The notes below the pieces were generated by a model, which worked only from the letters and a program-made list of their open reading frames with translations, was not told the origin of the DNA and did not search any database. DNA of 64,000 nt from Actinomyces oris (GTDB lineage Bacteria > Actinomycetota > Actinomycetes > Actinomycetales > Actinomycetaceae), in assembly GCF_001553935.1 (NCBI RefSeq), contig NZ_CP014232.1, positions 930,001 to 994,000 on the forward strand. Direction: 5' to 3'. Shown piece after piece: positions 47,432-57,700 of this stretch. The first letter of the stretch is position 1; every line of letters starts with the position of its first letter. Position numbers and translations under genes: made by a program.

Positions 47432-49474
47432 ATGACGACGGGGCACTCACCTTCTGCTGGCGACTACGACGCGACGACGGCGCTCAGCAGGTTCGCTTCG
47501 CCGCGGGACCTCGAGCGGATCGCCGAGACTCGTCCCGATCTGCACTCGATCCTGGCGACCAACCCGTCGATCCCGCCTCGGGTCCGCGAGATGCTGGAGC
47601 AGTCCGACGACGCTGTCGTCCAGGAGGTGCTGGCGCGCCAGGCCGGTCGTGGCGCTCAGCCGGCGCCACCGACGCAGTCTCCTGTCCCGGGCGAGATCGG
47701 CCCGATGGCTCCGACGATGGCGGTGGGAACAGCTGCTGGGACGATGGGGGCGCCGCCCCAGCAGGCGGCGCCCACCAGCTCCGGGTACGCACAGGTTCCC
47801 CAGGAGTATGGCGGCAACCAGCAGGGGGCGCCCGGAGAGGCACCGCAGGGAGGGTCGCTTCATGGGTCCTCCGCTCAAGGGTATGGGGCCGTGGAGCCTC
47901 AGGGTCCGCAGGGCTCGCCCCCGCAGGTGCCTCAGGAGGCGCCGGCCTCTGCGGCGTCGCAGGCCGTCGCGCCACAGCCGGATGCCCAAGGGTATTCGGC
48001 GTCCTCGATGCAGGCAGCGGCTCAGCCCTTGGACCAGCAGACCGCGATGCCGCCCGGGGTGCCGAGCCGGGTGCCGTCAGAATACGTACTGGGTCACGGC
48101 CAGGCTTATGACTCAGGGCAGGCATACGGTCCGGGGCAGCTGGTCGCACCGGCCTATGGGACACCGATGTATGCACCACCGGCGCAGGCGCCGAAGAAAC
48201 GCCGTCTGCTCAAAGTGGTCGCCGTCGTTCTGCCGATCATTCTCGTTCTGGGCGCTGGAGGGGCGGCCGCCTGGTACTTCCTGGGGCGCAGCGAGGTCTA
48301 CTTGGGTTCAACGTACGTGACTCCGTCGAATGCCTGGACCAAAGGTGCGGACAAGGCCTGGAGCATCGACGTCGCATCCTTTGAGGATCCTTTTGTTTTC
48401 GGGGATCATCTCCTGACAGTCAACAAGAACACTGGAGAGATCACCGCTTACGGCCCGCTGGGCGATAACATCAAGGAAGCATGGAAGACCACCATTGACG
48501 ACGAGGACTTCACGTCATCATACGATGACTCACTCGCTCTCATGCAATGGGGCAACAACACACTGGTCTACAAGTCCACCCTCATTGACCTGAAAACCGG
48601 AAAGACCTCAAAGGCACCCTGGGGTAGCAGCAACTCCGCATTAATCGTCGGCGATACCGCCATTTTCTGCAAGGAGAGCGACAAGTGTACCGCCTGGGGT
48701 GCGGACAAGAAACAGAAGTGGTCGCGCACGATCGCCGGGGCGGGAAGACCCTTTGACTCACTGACCACATACAGTACGACCTTTCTGGTCAGAGACAATC
48801 AGCGTTATCTGGCACTGTTGAACGCCATCATCGACATCGATAGCGGAGAGACCCGGTTCCTCGGCGGAGGCTCGAAGGCCGACTCAGACTTCATAACCTG
48901 GTACTTCCAGGACGGTTGGGGAACTCTGGAGGCAGAGGACAAATCTGATTCCGATTCGAGTTCGTCAGCCGACCAGGAGTACAAAGTGACAGTTTATGAT
49001 TTCAAGGGGAAGAAACAGGGCAGCTATCGACAGACCCTGCCTTCAAAGGAGACTGTTGTCGAGGAAGATAAAAAGCTCCTCACAGCCGAGGAGCATCGCA
49101 CCTACTTCAAGGACCAGGACTTCAGTGACGCCAGCCTGACTGCAAGATCAAACAGCGACGGCTGCGTCACTCGGATCAAGCCCAAGCAAGGCAGTTCCTT
49201 CAGTGTTCCGGAGGCGGACACAAACACCATATCCTCCGGATGCCCGTCTGTAGCGAAGAGTTCTCAAGATGGCAGCATCGTCAAGCTGATGATACTGGGC
49301 AAAGGGGACGTCAACCGGATCAGTGCGCTCATGAACGTTAAGACCGGGAAGGAAATTAAGTTCAGCGGAATCGACTTGGAGAATGAGGATACGCTCATCA
49401 TCGCCAAGCCCGACCTCGTCATCGGCTACAACAAGTTTGACGGCAAGGTCATCGGTTTCAAGCCAGCCTCCTAG
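47432..49474 (+). CDS. Membrane-anchored propeller-like protein with LRV N-terminus
   Basis: A 680-residue protein. Residues 1-70 (TALSRFASPRDLERIAETRP, DLHSILATNPSIPPRVREML) are an LRV-type variant Leu-rich domain. A Pro/Gln/Ala-rich linker follows to about 245, one TM helix (VVAVVLPIILVLGAGGAAAW) at about 250-272, then an extracytoplasmic part of about 400 residues with Trp/Gly-spaced strands (DKAWSIDVASFEDPFVFGDH, ITAYGPLGDNIKEAWKTTID) resembling PQQ/WD-type propellers. The DNA from about 48330 is noticeably less GC-rich than the N-terminal half. ATG 47432. Function unknown. Confidence 0.72.
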   Translation: MTTGHSPSAGDYDATTALSRFASPRDLERIAETRPDLHSILATNPSIPPRVREMLEQSDDAVVQEVLARQAGRGAQPAPPTQSPVPGEIGPMAPTMAVGTAAGTMGAPPQQAAPTSSGYAQVPQEYGGNQQGAPGEAPQGGSLHGSSAQGYGAVEPQGPQGSPPQVPQEAPASAASQAVAPQPDAQGYSASSMQAAAQPLDQQTAMPPGVPSRVPSEYVLGHGQAYDSGQAYGPGQLVAPAYGTPMYAPPAQAPKKRRLLKVVAVVLPIILVLGAGGAAAWYFLGRSEVYLGSTYVTPSNAWTKGADKAWSIDVASFEDPFVFGDHLLTVNKNTGEITAYGPLGDNIKEAWKTTIDDEDFTSSYDDSLALMQWGNNTLVYKSTLIDLKTGKTSKAPWGSSNSALIVGDTAIFCKESDKCTAWGADKKQKWSRTIAGAGRPFDSLTTYSTTFLVRDNQRYLALLNAIIDIDSGETRFLGGGSKADSDFITWYFQDGWGTLEAEDKSDSDSSSSADQEYKVTVYDFKGKKQGSYRQTLPSKETVVEEDKKLLTAEEHRTYFKDQDFSDASLTARSNSDGCVTRIKPKQGSSFSVPEADTNTISSGCPSVAKSSQDGSIVKLMILGKGDVNRISALMNVKTGKEIKFSGIDLENEDTLIIAKPDLVIGYNKFDGKVIGFKPAS

Positions 49475-49604
49475 GGCGGTGCCGCAGCGGCACTGATGCG
49501 GCGCTTCCAGTGACGTTCCGTGTGGCCGGGCACGGTCTACTCCAGCCTGGGATGCCTCGCGCGCAGAGTGAGTGGCTTCCCGTCCCTGACGGCGTCGAAC
49601 GCCC

Positions 49605-50423
49605 TCACTCTCGCAGCTCCACGCCGGCCCTGGTCAGGAGACTCCGTACCCAAGTGATGGAGTAGCCCGATTGAGTCGAGATCTGCTGAACTGACGCTCC
49701 CTTCGCGTACTCATCAGCCAGGATCCGGGCGACACGATCCGAGAGCCAGTCGCTCATCTGCTCGTTGAGCTCCAAGTCCGGCAGAGGATCGATATTGCCG
49801 CCGGCGTATCCCCGCTGAGCCTTCCCCTGCGGCGTGATCTCTTCATCCGACTCATTGCCCCACACGGACCAGCCCGGTCGCGCGTAGCGGGCGAACATCT
49901 CCAGGTACGGACCCGGCGAGCAGGACTCAATGAGGTCATACTGCTCGTCGGGCTTGCGGCTGTGCTCACGCTTGCGCGTCTCGATCATATTGACCGTTGA
50001 GCGCCCCGGCGCCAGCGTTCTCATCGAGCCTTTGACACCGAACAGGATCGGCTCCGTGACATTGCGGAAGTAGAAGCCGACACCGCGGCCGTCTGGCCCA
50101 CCGTCTTTGCGGCGCTTGGCCCAGATGATATTCGAGACGTAGCGGAATCCCCACGCCTGCATGACCTCCAGGCCCTCCGGAAGCAAGGCGTTGGGAACCC
50201 ACAGGTACAGGTGGGCGTTCGCTGCGGTCACATCACCGACCGGGAGCTCCTTGATCTCCTCGAGAGACATCGTCCCGTACCTGCCCAGACGACGGTGCTC
50301 GGGAGCGACCTTGCCGGTTCGATTGGTGAACCGCCACGGAGGGTCGGCCAGAACGGTCTGGAATCCTCCTTCCACTGTAGGAAGTGGAGCGATTTCCGCA
50401 GAGGATCCCAGAGCCTTGGACAC
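49605..50423 (-). CDS. MT-A70-family adenine methyltransferase
   Basis: A 272-residue N6-adenine methyltransferase of the MT-A70 type. The catalytic DPPW is at 27-30, followed by RFTNRTGKVAPEHRRLGRYG; YLWVPNALLPEGLEVMQAWG and EMFARYARPGWSVWGNESDE are family blocks. The C-terminal ~60 residues may be a small HTH (ASVQQISTQSGYSITWVRSL) for target recognition. The GTG at 50423 has its ribosome-binding site too close (AAGGA directly before), so the true start is uncertain. It lies divergent from hsdM and shares the island. Confidence 0.85.
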   Translation of the reverse strand: MSKALGSSAEIAPLPTVEGGFQTVLADPPWRFTNRTGKVAPEHRRLGRYGTMSLEEIKELPVGDVTAANAHLYLWVPNALLPEGLEVMQAWGFRYVSNIIWAKRRKDGGPDGRGVGFYFRNVTEPILFGVKGSMRTLAPGRSTVNMIETRKREHSRKPDEQYDLIESCSPGPYLEMFARYARPGWSVWGNESDEEITPQGKAQRGYAGGNIDPLPDLELNEQMSDWLSDRVARILADEYAKGASVQQISTQSGYSITWVRSLLTRAGVELRE

Positions 50424-50602
50424 TCCTTAGATGTACCAGAAATAGATCTGGTTTGTCACCCATGGGTCTTTTATGCAGATGGGTACCGCTCGCGTCCCAC
50501 ATCTTCCAGCCGGACTCCCGACCGTTCCGTGCTGGGGGCCGGCGGGACTGGCGCGGATCGCGCGCTACCGCGGCGGTCTCAGACGACCGTGTCTTCGACG
50601 CC

Positions 50603-50760
50603 GACGGGGACATTCCGCGTGGCCGGGTGCGATCTGCTCCAGACGGGGACAGTCCGCGCGTTCGGGGACCGGATTCCCGTCCCCGACGGCGTCGAAGGTC
50701 CCCGGCCGCGCAGGATGTCCCCACCCGCGCAGGATGTCCCCGGACGCGCGGCGTACGCCT
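50603..50760. repeat. GGGGACA intergenic repeat, copy H
   Basis: GACGGGGACATTCCGCGTGG, GACGGGGACAGTCCGCGC, GTTCGGGGACCGGATTCCCG, TCCCCGACGGCGTCGAAGGT, then two GCGCAGGATGTCCCC units. It occupies part of the 50424-51071 gap; a perfect hairpin CCGCACCT-C-AGGTGCGG lies at 50891-50907. Confidence 0.75.
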
Positions 50761-51071
50761 GCCCGTGCCGTAGGCCCCGACCATGAGGGGGGGGCACTCA
50801 CACAGACCGTCCCTTCGCCGTACCTCCGGCGGCCGGCACGCCGCCCTTCCCAACCACCACGGGCCGGCCAGCGACACAAACAAGCGGGCCCCGCACCTCA
50901 GGTGCGGAGCCGCCGGAGTATGCGCACCGGTCCAAGCCCGATGCTCGCTGTCTGGCGAAGACTGTAGCCGCCATCCCCCAACACCCCAACCTCAGCGCGT
51001 GGTCATCGGACGTCCTCGGTTGGTGGGATACTTCTGCCCGATCCCCCATCCTGACGACGAAGAGGCCGACT

Positions 51072-52631
51072 GTGAGTAAAGAGACTGAGCGCGCTGCGCT
51101 TCACCGTGCGATCTGGCAGGTTGCCAACGACCTGCGCGGGAGCGTGGACGGATGGGACTTCAAGGCCTACGTCCTGGGCTTTCTTTTCTACCGGTTCATC
51201 TCCGAGAACCTCACCGAGTACATCAACGCCGGCGAGCGCGAGGCCGGGGACCCGGACTTCGACTACCGCTTCCTGTCTCATGCCGACGCCGAGGGCGCCC
51301 GCGAGGGCATCATTGAGGAGAAGGGCTTCTTCATCGCCCCTGGGGACCTCTTCGACAACGTGCGCGAGCGGGCACCGCGCGACGAGAACCTCAACGAGAC
51401 CCTCTCGCGCATCTTCAAGAGCATCGAGGCCTCCGCGACCGGCACGGGCTCGGAGTCGGATCTTCGGGGCCTGTTCGACGACGTGGACGTCAACTCCACG
51501 AAACTGGGCCGCACGGTGGCCCAGCGCAATGACAAGCTCACGCGGCTCATGCAGGCGATCGGGGACCTGGACCTGTCCTACGGAGAGTCCTCGATCGACA
51601 CCTTCGGCGACGCCTACGAGTACCTCATGACGATGTACGCCTCGAACGCGGGCAAGTCGGGCGGCGAGTTCTTCACCCCGCAGGAGGTCAGCGAGGTACT
51701 GGCCCGTATCACGGTCATGGGCAAGACGAGCGTCAACCGCGTCTACGACCCGGCCTGCGGCTCGGGCTCCCTGCTGCTGAAGTTCGCAAAGGTCCTCGGT
51801 AAGGAGAACGTGCGCGGCGGGTTCTTCGGCCAGGAGATCAACCTGACGACCTACAACCTGTGCCGGATCAACATGTTCCTGCACGACATCAACTTCGCCG
51901 ACTTCAGCATCGCCCACGGGGACACGCTCACGGACCCGGCGCACTGGGATGACGAGCCCTTCGAGGCGATCGTCTCCAACCCGCCGTACTCGACAAAGTG
52001 GATCGGCAAGGACGATCCGGCTCTCATCAACGACCCACGCTTCTCCCCGGCGGGCGTGCTGGCCCCGAAGTCGAGAGCAGACCTGGCCTTCACCATGCAC
52101 ATGCTGTCCTGGCTGGCGGTGGATGGCACAGCGGCAATCGTCGAATTCCCAGGCGTGCTCTCCCGCGGCGGTACTGAGGCCAAGATCCGCCAGTGCCTGG
52201 TGGAGAACAACTATGTTGACGCCGTCATCCAACTTCCGCCGGACCTGTTCTTCGGGACGACGATCGGCACGTGCATCATCGTTCTCAAGAAGTCGAAGCA
52301 GGACAACAGTGTCCTGTTCGTGGACGCCTCGAAGCAGTTCGTACGGGAGGGCAACAAAAACAAACTCTCGGCGGAGAACCAGGAGATGATCCTGGAGACG
52401 CTCGCCAAGCGCGCCGACGTCGGTCACGTGGCCGCGCTGGTGAGTGCGGAGACGATCAGGGAGAACGGTTTCAACTTGTCGGTGTCCTCCTACGTGGAGG
52501 CGGAGGACACTCGCGAGGAGGTCGACATCGTGGAGCTCAATGCCCGGATCAAGGAGATCGTGGAGCGGCAGGCGGTGCTGCGCGCCAGCATCGATGAGAT
52601 CGTCGCCGACCTCGAAGGTGGTGCCCGGTGA
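51072..52631 (+). CDS. hsdM: Type I restriction-modification methylase subunit
   Basis: Methylates adenine in the target set by HsdS. The 519-residue protein has DPACGSGSLLLKF (motif I, 226-238), NPPY (303-306) and the N-terminal HsdM helical domain (AIWQVANDLRGSVDGWDFKA). The start is GTG 51072. The stop overlaps the hsdS start by four bases (GTGA). Confidence 0.95.
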   Translation: MSKETERAALHRAIWQVANDLRGSVDGWDFKAYVLGFLFYRFISENLTEYINAGEREAGDPDFDYRFLSHADAEGAREGIIEEKGFFIAPGDLFDNVRERAPRDENLNETLSRIFKSIEASATGTGSESDLRGLFDDVDVNSTKLGRTVAQRNDKLTRLMQAIGDLDLSYGESSIDTFGDAYEYLMTMYASNAGKSGGEFFTPQEVSEVLARITVMGKTSVNRVYDPACGSGSLLLKFAKVLGKENVRGGFFGQEINLTTYNLCRINMFLHDINFADFSIAHGDTLTDPAHWDDEPFEAIVSNPPYSTKWIGKDDPALINDPRFSPAGVLAPKSRADLAFTMHMLSWLAVDGTAAIVEFPGVLSRGGTEAKIRQCLVENNYVDAVIQLPPDLFFGTTIGTCIIVLKKSKQDNSVLFVDASKQFVREGNKNKLSAENQEMILETLAKRADVGHVAALVSAETIRENGFNLSVSSYVEAEDTREEVDIVELNARIKEIVERQAVLRASIDEIVADLEGGAR

Positions 52632-53830
52632 GCCGCATTGACGACCTCATCCGTGACCTCTGCCCCGACGGCGTGGAGTTCCGGACACTGGAGGAAATTT
52701 TCGAGACTCGAAACGGTTACACCCCCTCGAAAAGTGATCCTGAAGCATGGGCGGGAAACGATGTCCCCTGGTTCAGAATGGATGACATTCGCTCTCGCGG
52801 ACGAATCCTACGGGATTCAACTCAACGAATTTCCGCATCTGCAGTCAAGGGCAATAAAACCTTCCCAGCAGACTCGATTCTCGTCGCCACATCCGCCACT
52901 ATTGGTGAGCATGCACTCGTTCGAGTGCCACACCTTTCAAACCAGAGGTTTACAAATCTTGCAATCAAGGACAACTTCAAGGATTCCTTTGACGTAAAGT
53001 TCCTCTTTTACTACTGCTTCAAATTGGATGAGTGGTGCATCAAAAACACAACCACCTCCAGCTTCTCTTCAGTCGACATGAAAGGGTTCAAAAAATTCAA
53101 GTTCCCAATCCCTCCTCTCGAAGTGCAGCACGAGGTCGCGAAGACGCTAGACCAGTTCACTCAGCTGGAGGCGGAGCTGGAGGCAGAGCTGGAGGCCCGC
53201 CGACAGCAGTATTCGCACTTCGCCAATTCCGCAACGCACTCAGAACACACAATCACTCTTGGGAGCGTAGCCACTTTCGATTACGGACTCACAGCTAAAG
53301 CAAAAAACACAGGAACGCACAGATTCATACGAATCACCGACATCTCCCCGAACGGCCACCTACTACCAAACAACGCAAAATATGTCGACATAACCCCAGA
53401 CAGCAATCGCTTCATAGTAAATGACCGAGACATTCTTGTTGCCAGAACCGGGGCTTCCTATGGAAAAACCCTCCTTGTCCGTTCCGAGATTCCAATGTCG
53501 TTTGCATCCTACCTCATTCGCATCAATCTCAACCCTTTTCAAGTAGACCCAGAGTTCTACTGGCATTTCACACATAGTCGAGACTATTGGAAGCAGGCGG
53601 AATCTCTCGTCAGCAAAGGTGGGCAGCAACAGTTTAACTCCAATGCCCTAAAACGTATCAAAATACCCATCCCGCCACTCACTCAACAACGAGAAATAGC
53701 CGAATCACTTAATCATCTAAGCTCTCTTGCACATGATCTAACCTCTGGCCTCCCCGCGGAGATCGAGGCTCGTCGCAAGCAGTACGAGTACTACCGTGAC
53801 CGCCTCCTCAGCTTCCCCGAGAAGAAGTGA
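52628..53830 (+). CDS. hsdS: Type I restriction-modification specificity subunit
   Basis: A 400-residue two-domain recognition subunit from GTG 52628. Each half has a target recognition domain then a coiled coil: first TRD with NGYTPSKSDPEAWAGNDVPW, coil IPPLEVQHEVAKTLDQFTQL and EAELEAELEARRQQY; second TRD from about 210, coil IPPLTQQREIAESLNHLSSL ending EIEARRKQYEYYRDRLLSF. The TRD DNA is AT-rich compared with the coils, as expected from horizontal exchange. The target sequence cannot be read from it. Confidence 0.93.
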   Translation: MSRIDDLIRDLCPDGVEFRTLEEIFETRNGYTPSKSDPEAWAGNDVPWFRMDDIRSRGRILRDSTQRISASAVKGNKTFPADSILVATSATIGEHALVRVPHLSNQRFTNLAIKDNFKDSFDVKFLFYYCFKLDEWCIKNTTTSSFSSVDMKGFKKFKFPIPPLEVQHEVAKTLDQFTQLEAELEAELEARRQQYSHFANSATHSEHTITLGSVATFDYGLTAKAKNTGTHRFIRITDISPNGHLLPNNAKYVDITPDSNRFIVNDRDILVARTGASYGKTLLVRSEIPMSFASYLIRINLNPFQVDPEFYWHFTHSRDYWKQAESLVSKGGQQQFNSNALKRIKIPIPPLTQQREIAESLNHLSSLAHDLTSGLPAEIEARRKQYEYYRDRLLSFPEKK

Positions 53831-53834
53831 CCTC

Positions 53835-54731
53835 ATGAGCGGAAAACACATCGAGCTCTTCCTCGTTGATGGGGAGCCCGGAGGCATCACGACCGCAAAC
53901 GTCTCGGGGTGGACCGGCCATATCCTCTCAGGCCCTCGCACAGCCCTCACTCGCATCCTCGCTCGAGACGAGGCTCACCGCAACGGCGTCTATCTCCTCC
54001 TTGGTGACGACCCTGATGCGATCGATAATGTCGCCTGTTATATCGGCAGAACTGAAGACTTCTCTGCTCGATTCCGTCAGCACGACCGTCAAAAAGACTG
54101 GTGGAACCGGGCCATCCTCGTCAGCAGCCGTGACGACTCCTTCAACGAAGGACACTGGGGCTACCTCGAGGCCCGGCTTGTTGAAATCGCCAACACCACC
54201 AAGCGCTGCTCGCTACCAGACAACACCCAGACACCGCTGCCCCGGAAACTCTCGGAGGCCCAGCAGTCCGATGCTGAGGTGTTTCTCGAGCAGATCCGCG
54301 GCGTTCTTCCGGTCCTCGGAGTCAACATTCTCCGTGGCACTCACAGGGCTCCTGAACGGCAAACACCTCCACCTGATATCGACTCTCCGATTTTCACACT
54401 CACTGCCCCTAAGCGCGGAGTTAAAGCTCGGGCTCGCGTAGTCGGGGACGAGTTCATCATGCTAGAAGGATCCCGCGTCGTCGGCGAATGGACCAACGCC
54501 GGGCGCACGTCAAGCACCCGCAGATCCTACGAATCCCTCTGCGCTCAACACACCAAACTCGTCGATGACGGAAGTATCGCTGTCGAGGGAGAAATCGGCA
54601 CTCTCACACGGGACGTCCCCTTCCCCTCACCATCCGCCGCCGGCTCTATTGCTGTCGGCTACTCCTGCAACGGCCGTATCGCCTGGACCTGGGAGGGCGG
54701 CACCTACAAGGACTGGGAGAACGGGACCTGA
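53835..54731 (+). CDS. GIY-YIG nuclease-type protein within the type I operon
   Basis: A 298-residue protein starting at ATG 53835, five bases after hsdS. GVYLLLGDD (51-59) and CYIGRTEDFSARFRQH (68-83) give the GIY-YIG pattern (GVY and YIG), and E112 in GYLEARLVEIAN is the metal-binding Glu. The second half (FTLTAPKRGVKARARVVGDE, VGEWTNAGRTSSTRRSYESL) fits the DUF4357 domain (SxAAxxvxG...), ending GSIAVGYSCNGRIAWTWEGG. It may add DNA cleavage or regulate the system. It sits between hsdS and hsdR, 56 bases before the latter. Confidence 0.82.
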   Translation: MSGKHIELFLVDGEPGGITTANVSGWTGHILSGPRTALTRILARDEAHRNGVYLLLGDDPDAIDNVACYIGRTEDFSARFRQHDRQKDWWNRAILVSSRDDSFNEGHWGYLEARLVEIANTTKRCSLPDNTQTPLPRKLSEAQQSDAEVFLEQIRGVLPVLGVNILRGTHRAPERQTPPPDIDSPIFTLTAPKRGVKARARVVGDEFIMLEGSRVVGEWTNAGRTSSTRRSYESLCAQHTKLVDDGSIAVEGEIGTLTRDVPFPSPSAAGSIAVGYSCNGRIAWTWEGGTYKDWENGT

Positions 54732-54787
54732 CCGCTGGTTCCACCACCCCAGAAGATTCTCTCCACCCCTGACGAAAGCGTCCTCCC

Positions 54788-57700
54788 ATGACCATTCGTG
54801 AAGCCTCCGCCGTCGGAGTCGAACCGGTTGTTCTCACCAGTGAGAGCACCGTCGTCGGACTCTATGAGCCTGAGGAGACCGACCGCGCCGGCTACCAGTC
54901 AGAGGCCGAGCTGGAGGCGGCCTTCATCCGCCAGCTGCAGGCTCAGGCCTACGAGTACGTCACCTTCGCCAGCGAGGACGAGCTCGTCGCCAACCTGCGC
55001 ACCCAGCTCGGAGCCCTCAACGACTACACCTTCACCGATGAGGAGTGGGAGCGCTTCTTCGCCCAGTCGATCCGTACCCGCTCAGGCGGCGGGGACGAGA
55101 TCGCGGAGAAGACGCGTCGCATCCAGGAGGACCACGTCCAGACCCTCATCCGGGACAACGGCGAGTCCAAGAACATCCGGCTCATCGACAAGCAGCACAT
55201 CCACAACAACCGCCTGCAGGTCACCAATCAGTACGTCGTCGATACCGGCGCCCACCACACCCGCTATGACGTCACCGTTCTCGTCAACGGCCTACCGCTG
55301 GTGCACATCGAGCTCAAGCGCCGCGGCGTGCCCATCCGCGAAGCCTTCAACCAGATCAACCGCTACCAGCGTGACTCCTTCTGGGCGGGCGCCGGCCTGT
55401 TCGGCTACGTCCAGATCTTCGTCATCTCCAACGGCACCCAGACCAAGTACTACTCGAACACCACCCGCTTCGACCACGTCACCGAGTCCACGCGGGGCAA
55501 GCGCGAGTCCAAGGCCGCTAACTCCGACTCCTTCGAGTTCACCTCCTGGTGGTCCGACGCCGCCAACAAGCCGATCACGGACCTGGTCGACTTCACCCGG
55601 ACCTTCTTCGCCAAGCACACGCTGCTGGCCCTGCTGACCCGCTACTGCGTTTTCACCACCGCGCAGAAGCTGCTGGTCATGCGGCCCTACCAGATCGCCG
55701 CAACCGAGGCGATCCTCCAGAGGATCCTCACGGCGTCGGCCAACAAACAGACTGGCACCGTGGCCGGCGGCGGCTACATCTGGCACACCACCGGCTCGGG
55801 CAAGACCCTCACCTCCTTCAAGACCGCCAAGCTGGCCGCCGGGATGGAGGGGATCGACAAGGTCATCTTCGTCGTCGACCGCAAGGACCTGGACCACCAG
55901 ACCATCAAGGAGTACAACCGCTTCGCCGAGGGCACGGTCTCCGCGAACCAGTCCACCAACCAGCTGAGCCGGCAGATCAACGACCCGGATACGAGCATCA
56001 TCGTCACCACGATCCAGAAGCTCTCCAACTTCGTGGGGCACAACCGCAAGCACGCCATCTACACCGGGCACGTGGTCCTCATCTTCGACGAGTGTCACCG
56101 CAGCCAGTTCGGGGACATGCACACGGCCATCACCAAGGCCTTCCGCAACTACCACCTCTTCGGGTTCACGGGAACGCCGATCTTCGCGGCGAACTCCGGC
56201 TCCAGCGGGAACGTCCAGCTGCGCACCACCGCGCAGGCCTTCGGTGACCAGCTGCACACGTACACGATTGTGGACGCGATCCGGGACAAGAACGTGCTGC
56301 CGTTCCGCATCGACTACATCGACACGATCAAGATGCCCGACGTCGTGCGTGACGCGGAGATCAGTGGCATCGACACCGAACGGGCGCTGCTGGCGCCTGA
56401 GCGGCTGGCCCAGGTGGTGGGCTACATCCGTGAGCACTTCGACCAGAAGACGCGGCGCAACTCCTCCTACACGCTGGGGCAGAAGCGGGTGCTGGGTTTC
56501 AACTCGCTGTTCGCGACGGCATCGATCCGGGCGGCGCGCGCCTACTACATGGAGTTCAAGCGGCAGCAAGAGGGACTGGTCCCGGACCGACGCTTGAGCG
56601 TCGGCATCGTCTACTCCTACGCACCCAACACCGATTCGCCCGGGGAGACGCTGGCCGATGAGGCCGTGGACCCCTCGCAGCTGACCGCCGACGACCGTGC
56701 CTTCCTCGATGAGGCGATCCGCGACTACAACGCGCAGTTCGGCACCGCCTACGACACGAGCGCGCAGGGCTTCGAGGGCTACTACGAGGACATCTCACGG
56801 CGGCTGGCGGAGCGGACCATCGACCTGGTCATCGTGGTCAACATGTTCCTCACCGGGTTCGACTCCAAGACCCTCAACACCCTGTGGGTAGACAAGTCGC
56901 TGCGCACGCACGGGCTCATCCAGGCGTTCTCGCGCACGAACCGGATCCTCAACTCAGTCAAGACCTACGGCAACGTGGTCTGCTTCCGGGACCTGCAGGA
57001 GGACACCGATGAGGCCATCGCCCTGTTCGGCAACAAGGCCGCCGGTGGGCTGGTGCTCCTCAAGCCGTACAAGGAGTACCTGGAGGAGTATCTGGAGAAG
57101 ATTGGCGAACTGCGGGCCAGGTTCGAGCCGGGGCAGATGATCGCCTCGGAGGCCGAGCAGAAGGAGTTCATCCGGCAGTTCGGGAAGATCCTGCGGCTGC
57201 GCAATATCCTGGCGAGCTTTGACAACTTCGGAGACGACGACGTCATCGGCGAGGCCGAGTTCCAGGACTACCGCAGCGTGTACGTGGACCTGTACACCGA
57301 GATGCGGCGAGGGGCCGACGTGGAGAAGGAAGTCGTCAACGACGATCTTGTCTTCGAGATTGAGCTGGTCAAGCAGGTTGAGGTGGGAGTCGACTACGTC
57401 CTCATGCTGGTGGAAAAGCACCGCGAGGAGGCGGGCGACGGCGAGGACAAGGAGATCCCGGTGGAGATTCGCCGGGCAGTGATGTCCAGTCCCAGCCTGC
57501 ACAACAAGCGGGACCTCATTGAGGAGTTCGTGCACGCGGTGTCCGCCTTCGGGGACGTGGACGAGCAGTGGCGGGCATTCATTGAGCAGCGGCGCAGTGA
57601 GGAGCTGGCGGCGATCATCCGCGACGAAAGGCTGCGCGAGGGGCCGGCGAAGGCACTGGTGGAGGCCGCCATGAGGAACGGGTACGTGCCCACTGAGGGG

